Positions 3,254 to 7,604 of a stretch of 7,604 bases of DNA are shown here, piece by piece (positions within the stretch are counted from its first letter, which is position 1; each line of letters starts with the position of its first letter). This DNA comes from an uncultured Collinsella sp. (lineage in GTDB: Bacteria; Actinomycetota; Coriobacteriia; Coriobacteriales; Coriobacteriaceae). A program made the position numbers and the translations under genes. The stretch is taken from assembly GCA_902470835.1 (NCBI GenBank), contig CABRHR010000099.1, positions 1-7,604 on the forward strand, in the 5' to 3' direction. The notes under the pieces were generated by a model that made no database searches, was not told the origin of the DNA, and worked only from the letters and a program-made list of their open reading frames with translations.

Positions 3254-6124
3254 TCACGCTCCCTGTGCGGCAAGCGCCGCGGTCAGGACGATACCGGCAA
3301 TCTTGGCGGCCTTGACGTCATGCTTGTCGAAATCCTCCAAGGCCACCGAGATGGCGACCGTGGGTGAATCGTAAGGTGCAAAGCCAACGAACATCGAGTT
3401 GACGTTGGTGCCGCCGGTCTCGGCCGAGCCGGTCTTGCCGGCGACCTTGACGCCGGGGATCTGGGCATCGGTGCCGGTGCCGGACTGGACGACGGCAAGC
3501 ATGGCCTGCTTGACCTGGTCGGCCGTGGCGGAGCTGACGGCCTGACCAAGCGAGCGGGACTGCGTGGTCTTGACCACGGTTCCGTCCGGGGCGAGTACCT
3601 GGGCTACAAAGTACGGGTCCATGACCACGCCGCTGTTAGCGATGGCGGCGGCAATCACGGCGTTCTGCATGACGGTGGTCTGCGGGCCGGGCGTGTGGTC
3701 CATGCCGACAGGCTGGCCGGCGCCGGCCCAGGCGGTCTCCCACTCGGTCATGAGCGACGGGTCGGCCATGATGGAGGCCGCGGAGGTCAGGTCCTGGCCG
3801 AGCTTTTGGCCGTAGCCAAAGGCGTTGGCAAACTGCACGAGCGTGTTTGCGCCAACTTCGTTTGCCACCTGGCCAAAGACGACGTTGGAGGACACGGCAA
3901 AGGCCTGCTGCAGGCTGATGGTGCCGTAGCTCTCGTTGGCATAGTTGGTGACTGGTGCGTTGCCGATGTCCATGGAGCCGGGCGCCTGGTAGGTGCTGGT
4001 AAGGCTGGCGGTACCGGTCTCGAGTGCCGCGGAAAGCGTAACGACCTTAAACGTTGAGCCCGGCGTGTACAGCGCGTCCATGGCGCGATTGTACATGGAG
4101 CCGTCCTCGCCGCCGCCCGTCTGCAGCAGGGCATCGATGTTGGTGTTGTCGTAGGTGGGCGAGCTGGCACATGCGAGCACCGCGCCGGTACGCGGGTCGA
4201 TGACCACTACAGCGCCCTTAAAGCCCTTGAGTGCCTGCTCGGCCGCCGTCTGGATGCGCGAGTCGATGGTGAGCTTGGCGGTGTTGCCCGGCTGGGTCTG
4301 GCCCGCGAGCGACGCGATGGCGTTGTTCCAGCTGGAGTAGTCCTTAGAACCGGTGAGCGTGTCGTTCATGACGCTCTCGATGGCGGTGGTGCCATACTGC
4401 TGGCTCACGTAGCCAACCACGTGCGCTGCCAGGTTACCGTTGGGGTAGGAGCGTACGTAGGTGCCGTCCTCCTGCTGCAGCGACTCGGCCAGCGTCACGC
4501 CGTCGGACGTGATGATGGAGCCGCGCTGGATGTACTTGGAGCGGGCGATGGTGTGGTTGTTGGTCGGCATGTCCTGATAGTCCTTGGCCTTAATGACCTG
4601 GACATAGGTGAGGTTGCCGATAAGGATGGCGAACAGCGCCGTAAAGGCGAGCACCGCGCGGGTTAGACGGTTGGCGAGCGCAACGCGGCCGAGCACACCG
4701 GATTCAGGCGTGTCGAGCAGGCGACGGCGCATGCGCGAGCCGACGGAATGGCTGCCGCTGCCGTAGGAAGACGAGGTGGCAAAGCGCGTGCCCGTCGGGG
4801 CGGCGGCAGATGCGACCTGATCATCGGTGATGGCGGCCATGGTGCCGGTGCCGGTAAGCTCGGCCTCGCGTCCGGTCGCCTCGTCACCGGCGCGCAGCAG
4901 GAGCGCGACGATGATGAAGCTCGCCAGCAGCGAGGAGCCGCCCTGGCTCATAAAGGGCAGGGTGACGCCGGTCAGCGGAATCAGGCGGGTTACGCCGCCA
5001 ACGATCAAGAAGGCCTGGAAGCTGATGGCGGCCGTAAGGCCCGTGGCGCTAAAGGCAGCGAGGTCGGATTTAGCGCGGGCAGCCGTGGTGAGGCCACGCA
5101 CGGCAAAGAGCATAAACAGGATGAGCACGGCGCCGCCGCCCAAAAGGCCCATCTCCTCGCCGATAGCCGAGAAGATAAAGTCGGACTCGACGACAGGGAT
5201 GTTGTTGGCCATGCCGTTGCCGATGCCAACACCGACCAGACCGCCATCGGCAAGCGAGAAGAGCGACTGGACGATCTGGTAGCCCTGGCCCTGGGCGTCC
5301 TTAAACGGATCGACCCAAACCTGGAAACGCACCTGAACGTGCGACAGGAACTTGTAGGCGCCCACGGCTCCAACGGCCAAGAGCGCAAGACCGATAACGA
5401 CATACGAGAATCGTCCCGTGGCAACGTAGAGCATCAGCAAGAAGATGGTGTAGAACAGCACGGCCGAACCCAGGTCGCGTTCGAAGACGACGACGAGCAG
5501 GCACACACCCCACACGGCAAACAGCGGCAGCAGCAGTCGCAGACGAGGGATCTTAAAGCCCAGGATCTTGCGGTTGGAGATGGAGAGCAACTCGCGGTTC
5601 TCGGCCAAGTAGCCGGCCAGGAACAGGACGATAAAGACCTTGGCGAACTCGCCGGGCTGGATGGTAAAGCCCGCGATGCGAATCCACAGCTTGGAGCCCG
5701 AGATCGTGGTGCCGATAAAGATAGGCAGCATCAGCAGAATGATGCCGATGATGCCAAAGGTGTACTTGTAGCGCATGACCACGTCGAGGTTTTTGACTAG
5801 TGCAAGCGTTCCCACCATGAGCGCCACCGAGACAAACAGGATGATGAGCTGTGAGATGGCGAGAGCGGGGGCGAGACGCGTCACGAACGTGATGCCGATG
5901 CCCGAAAGTATAAATACGATGGGCAGGATGGCGGGGTCGGCACCGGGCGCCAAGATGCGCACGGCAATGTGGGCCGCGGCAAAGGCGGCAAAGAGGCCGA
6001 TCGGTACGGCGAGCGTCTCAAAGGAGATGGCAGCGCCCGCGGTGAGGACGTACATCGCATACAGCAGGATGACGGGGAACGCCGAGGCGATGAGCAAGAG
6101 CAGCTCGGTGTTGCGGCGACTCAT
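3254..6124 (-). CDS. SEDS (FtsW/RodA) peptidoglycan polymerase fused to class B penicillin-binding protein
   Basis: This is one uninterrupted 956-residue frame. Residues 1-411 are a polytopic SEDS glycosyltransferase. Visible signatures are QPGEFAK (156-162), FERDLGSA (214-221), SDFIF with D315, equivalent to the catalytic Asp of RodA (D262 in E. coli as I recall it), then GEEMGLLGGG and SQGGSS. A 75-residue Ser/Thr/Gly-rich linker leads to a new membrane helix (about 487-507) and a class B PBP. The PBP has an N-terminal pedestal region, then a transpeptidase with S690-T-F-K693 (acyl-enzyme serine), S745-S-N747 and K897-T-G899. Together they would polymerise lipid II and cross-link the strands at the outer face of the membrane. 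In most bacteria these are two genes (rodA and pbpA in actinobacteria). Start choice: GGGAG (6133-6137) lies 8 nt before the ATG at 6124, while a GTG at 6133 overlaps that site. It begins 16 nt after the phosphatase stop. All catalytic residues are present. It could serve elongation or division; the operon context favours a PbpA/RodA-type role. Confidence 0.94.
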   Translation of the reverse strand: MSRRNTELLLLIASAFPVILLYAMYVLTAGAAISFETLAVPIGLFAAFAAAHIAVRILAPGADPAILPIVFILSGIGITFVTRLAPALAISQLIILFVSVALMVGTLALVKNLDVVMRYKYTFGIIGIILLMLPIFIGTTISGSKLWIRIAGFTIQPGEFAKVFIVLFLAGYLAENRELLSISNRKILGFKIPRLRLLLPLFAVWGVCLLVVVFERDLGSAVLFYTIFLLMLYVATGRFSYVVIGLALLAVGAVGAYKFLSHVQVRFQVWVDPFKDAQGQGYQIVQSLFSLADGGLVGVGIGNGMANNIPVVESDFIFSAIGEEMGLLGGGAVLILFMLFAVRGLTTAARAKSDLAAFSATGLTAAISFQAFLIVGGVTRLIPLTGVTLPFMSQGGSSLLASFIIVALLLRAGDEATGREAELTGTGTMAAITDDQVASAAAPTGTRFATSSSYGSGSHSVGSRMRRRLLDTPESGVLGRVALANRLTRAVLAFTALFAILIGNLTYVQVIKAKDYQDMPTNNHTIARSKYIQRGSIITSDGVTLAESLQQEDGTYVRSYPNGNLAAHVVGYVSQQYGTTAIESVMNDTLTGSKDYSSWNNAIASLAGQTQPGNTAKLTIDSRIQTAAEQALKGFKGAVVVIDPRTGAVLACASSPTYDNTNIDALLQTGGGEDGSMYNRAMDALYTPGSTFKVVTLSAALETGTASLTSTYQAPGSMDIGNAPVTNYANESYGTISLQQAFAVSSNVVFGQVANEVGANTLVQFANAFGYGQKLGQDLTSAASIMADPSLMTEWETAWAGAGQPVGMDHTPGPQTTVMQNAVIAAAIANSGVVMDPYFVAQVLAPDGTVVKTTQSRSLGQAVSSATADQVKQAMLAVVQSGTGTDAQIPGVKVAGKTGSAETGGTNVNSMFVGFAPYDSPTVAISVALEDFDKHDVKAAKIAGIVLTAALAAQGA

Positions 6125-6132
6125 AAGCGGCA

Positions 6133-6140
6133 CTCCCTTT
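6133..6140 (-). promoter_or_regulatory. Ribosome binding site deciding the SEDS-PBP start
   Basis: AAAGGGAG follows the phosphatase TAG directly and lies 8 nt before the ATG at 6124. This tight arrangement suggests translational coupling of the phosphatase and the wall synthase. Confidence 0.8.
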
Positions 6141-7556
6141 CTAATTCTTATCGGAGGCTTCGGCCTCGGCGGACTGTTCGGCGGTTTTCTCGGAATCTGA
6201 TTCGGAGGTCGATCCCTGATTGGTGTTGTCGCGAATCGTTTGCGCGTCGATCACCTGGCGGGTCTGCTCCTCGTCGATCTGGTGGCGGTACTTGGATATC
6301 GTGTCCTGCGCATCGTCGACACTTGTTTGCGGAATGCCCGCCTTGAGGCGGTTTTGCGTGTCTTCGGGCAGGTCGGACAGCTTGATACTGGTTTCGCTTT
6401 CGAGCCAGTGGAGCTTGAGTCCGAGTGGCTTGCCGGGCAGGCCGCGCCAGACGGCGACATTGCCCTGGTAGGTACCCAGGTAGTACGAGCCGGTGACACC
6501 CGTGTAGGCCCAGATGCCAGCTGCCAGCACAAAGACGAGGGCCAGGATGGCGGCGATAGTAACGTTGCGGCGACGCGCGCGTTGCGCCTCGCGCATAACG
6601 CCATCGTCAACCAGGTCAACGACTACTACGGTCACGTTGTCGTGGCCGCCGGCGGCAAGCGCCGCGTCCACTAGGTTGTCGACGCAGATTTGCGCGGTTG
6701 AGGACTGCGTGGCGATGTTCTCGATATCGCTATCGGGAATCATGCTCGAGAGGCCGTCGGAGCACAGGATCAGGCGGTCGCCTTCCTCGATATGCAGAGT
6801 GAAGTGGTCGGCATACATGGCGGGGTCCGAGCCCAGTGCGCGGGTGATGACCGAACGGTTGGGGTGGACGCGAGCCTCGTCTGCCGTGATCTCGCCGGCG
6901 TCCACGAGCTCCTCCACGTAGGAGTGGTCGCGGGTCACGCGGATGAGCGTGCCCTCGTGGAGCAGATAGGCGCGAGAGTCGCCCACGTGGGCGATGGCGA
7001 GCGTGTCGTTTTCGATGTAGGCGCAGGTGGCTGTGCAGCCCATGCCGGGCTTGCCCAGGCCGTTCAGGGCCGCCTCGATTACGGCGGCGTTGGCTGCCTC
7101 GACGGCTGCGGCCAGGCGTGCTGCGTCGGCGGACTGTGGGGCCGTCTTGGCAATAGTCTCGACGGCGATGGAAGAGGCTACCTCGCCGGCAGCGTGACCA
7201 CCCATGCCGTCGCATACGCAAAAGAGCGGCGACTGCACCAGGTAGGAATCCTCATTGTGCGGGCGCACGCAGCCAACGTCGGAGCGGGCGCCCCACATGA
7301 GTTGCGTGGTGGTGCCGGCATCATAGGTCGAGTCGGTCTCGATGCGCTCCTCGGTTAGGGGTTCAAAGCTCATGGTCGAGCCGGGGTCTTTGAGCTTGGC
7401 CTCAACGGCGGCAACGTCGATCTCGGCTGTGTCACCGGGAGAGACGGTGTCGGTCTCGGCGTTTGATTCGGAATCGCCGGTGTCCGGGGAGTCGGGCTTC
7501 TCGGACATGCGGGCGGCCGACTCGTCGTCTTGCGGGCTGACGTCTATAGGCTCGGG
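6141..7556 (-). CDS. pstP: PP2C-family Ser/Thr phosphatase (PstP-like), membrane-anchored, 5'-partial
   Basis: The frame covers 471 residues from the last genomic base (7556) to a TAG at 6141-6143. Counting from 7556, an acidic Ser/Asp-rich region of about 80 residues precedes a complete PP2C domain. Its motifs are RPHNEDS (98-104), DGMGGH (116-121), GDSR with D193, SDGL with D267, and GGHDNVT with D306. These Asp residues bind the catalytic metals. A membrane helix follows (about 332-353), then an outer segment of about 65 residues (YYLGTYQGNVAVWRG...) resembling the extracytoplasmic part of actinobacterial PstP, and an acidic Gln/Ser/Glu-rich tail. The family removes phosphate from the PASTA kinase and its substrates, and its place in the same operon as pknB supports this. 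The start is not in the window. The ATG at 7508 has no Shine-Dalgarno sequence and the frame stays open upstream of it. Codons before 7556 (reading MYKRQ) are adapter, not gene. In related actinobacteria FHA-domain genes lie upstream. Confidence 0.93.
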   Translation of the reverse strand, partial: PEPIDVSPQDDESAARMSEKPDSPDTGDSESNAETDTVSPGDTAEIDVAAVEAKLKDPGSTMSFEPLTEERIETDSTYDAGTTTQLMWGARSDVGCVRPHNEDSYLVQSPLFCVCDGMGGHAAGEVASSIAVETIAKTAPQSADAARLAAAVEAANAAVIEAALNGLGKPGMGCTATCAYIENDTLAIAHVGDSRAYLLHEGTLIRVTRDHSYVEELVDAGEITADEARVHPNRSVITRALGSDPAMYADHFTLHIEEGDRLILCSDGLSSMIPDSDIENIATQSSTAQICVDNLVDAALAAGGHDNVTVVVVDLVDDGVMREAQRARRRNVTIAAILALVFVLAAGIWAYTGVTGSYYLGTYQGNVAVWRGLPGKPLGLKLHWLESETSIKLSDLPEDTQNRLKAGIPQTSVDDAQDTISKYRHQIDEEQTRQVIDAQTIRDNTNQGSTSESDSEKTAEQSAEAEASDKN

Positions 7557-7604
7557 CTGTCTCTTATACACATCTGACGCTGCCGACGAAGAGGATAGTG
7601 TAGA
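7557..7604. other. Residual Illumina Nextera adapter (artificial sequence)
   Basis: 7557-7575 is CTGTCTCTTATACACATCT, the 19-bp Tn5 mosaic end used in Nextera libraries. 7576-7589 is GACGCTGCCGACGA, the rest of the i5-side read adapter. 7590-7597 is AGAGGATA, the reverse complement of TATCCTCT, which I recall as index S503/N503. 7598-7604 (GTGTAGA) is the start of the P5 flank. All four parts are in the expected order with no gap. This is untrimmed library sequence at a contig end, not bacterial DNA and not a transposon. Confidence 0.98.

Noticed and set aside
4748..5800. 350-residue plus-strand frame opposite the SEDS-PBP gene
   Set aside because: Its Gln/Asp/Gly/Arg-rich composition is typical of an antisense shadow. 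It has no credible start and lies over well-recognised SEDS domain coding.
6125..6133. GTG at 6133 as the start of the SEDS-PBP
   Set aside because: It overlaps the GGGAG ribosome binding site that serves the ATG at 6124, so a start there would have no Shine-Dalgarno sequence.
7557..7575. Tn5-type transposon end suggesting a mobile element insertion
   Set aside because: The mosaic end is the engineered version and is followed directly by Illumina adapter, index and P5 flank, so it comes from library preparation.

Overview
The window reads as chromosomal DNA from a high-GC Gram-positive of the class Coriobacteriia, most likely Collinsella or a close relative. This is inferred from three things: an actinobacterial cell-wall signalling cluster (PP2C phosphatase, SEDS polymerase plus PBP, PASTA kinase), a gut-type mannose-family PTS with a DUF956/ManO gene, and an actinobacterial-looking tRNA-Arg. 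No database search was possible, so the genus is a judgement.

Layout. Positions 1-132 (+) hold the last 43 codons of a mannose-family PTS EIID component. A strong hairpin terminator (189-236) follows, and its T-rich tail runs straight into the ribosome binding site of a DUF956 (ManO) gene (253-651, +). Positions 652-786 hold a long imperfect palindrome and a probable tRNA promoter. tRNA-Arg(CCU) lies at 787-862 with its terminator. A second, diverged copy of the tRNA 3' end plus terminator sits 128 bp downstream, and the DNA between them carries an inverted tRNA fragment. This looks like a recombination or integration scar. The rest of the window is a minus-strand operon, read from right to left: PP2C phosphatase (pstP-like, 5' end missing), a 956-residue SEDS-PBP fusion, and a four-PASTA Ser/Thr kinase (pknB-like). 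It ends at a perfect 13-bp intrinsic terminator (1066-1107).

How the genes work together. The operon is a compact form of the actinobacterial pstP-rodA-pbpA-pknA-pknB cluster. The glycan polymerase and transpeptidase are one polypeptide and only one kinase is present. By family knowledge, the kinase senses peptidoglycan or lipid II through its PASTA domains and phosphorylates wall-growth proteins, the phosphatase reverses this, and the SEDS-PBP builds the wall. The Thr/Ser-rich linkers in the fusion and the kinase are plausible regulatory sites, but this is inference.

Data quality. The last 48 bases (7557-7604) are not biological. They are the Nextera/Tn5 mosaic end, the Illumina read adapter, an 8-nt index and the start of the P5 flank. 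The phosphatase coding sequence therefore runs off the true contig end at 7556, and any start placed in the adapter (giving MYKRQ...) is an artefact.

The ordinary genes look intact and conventional. I did not find a clearly new biological system. The items most worth a second look are the adapter, the tRNA 3'-end duplication, the palindromic element at 660-728 and the SEDS-PBP fusion.
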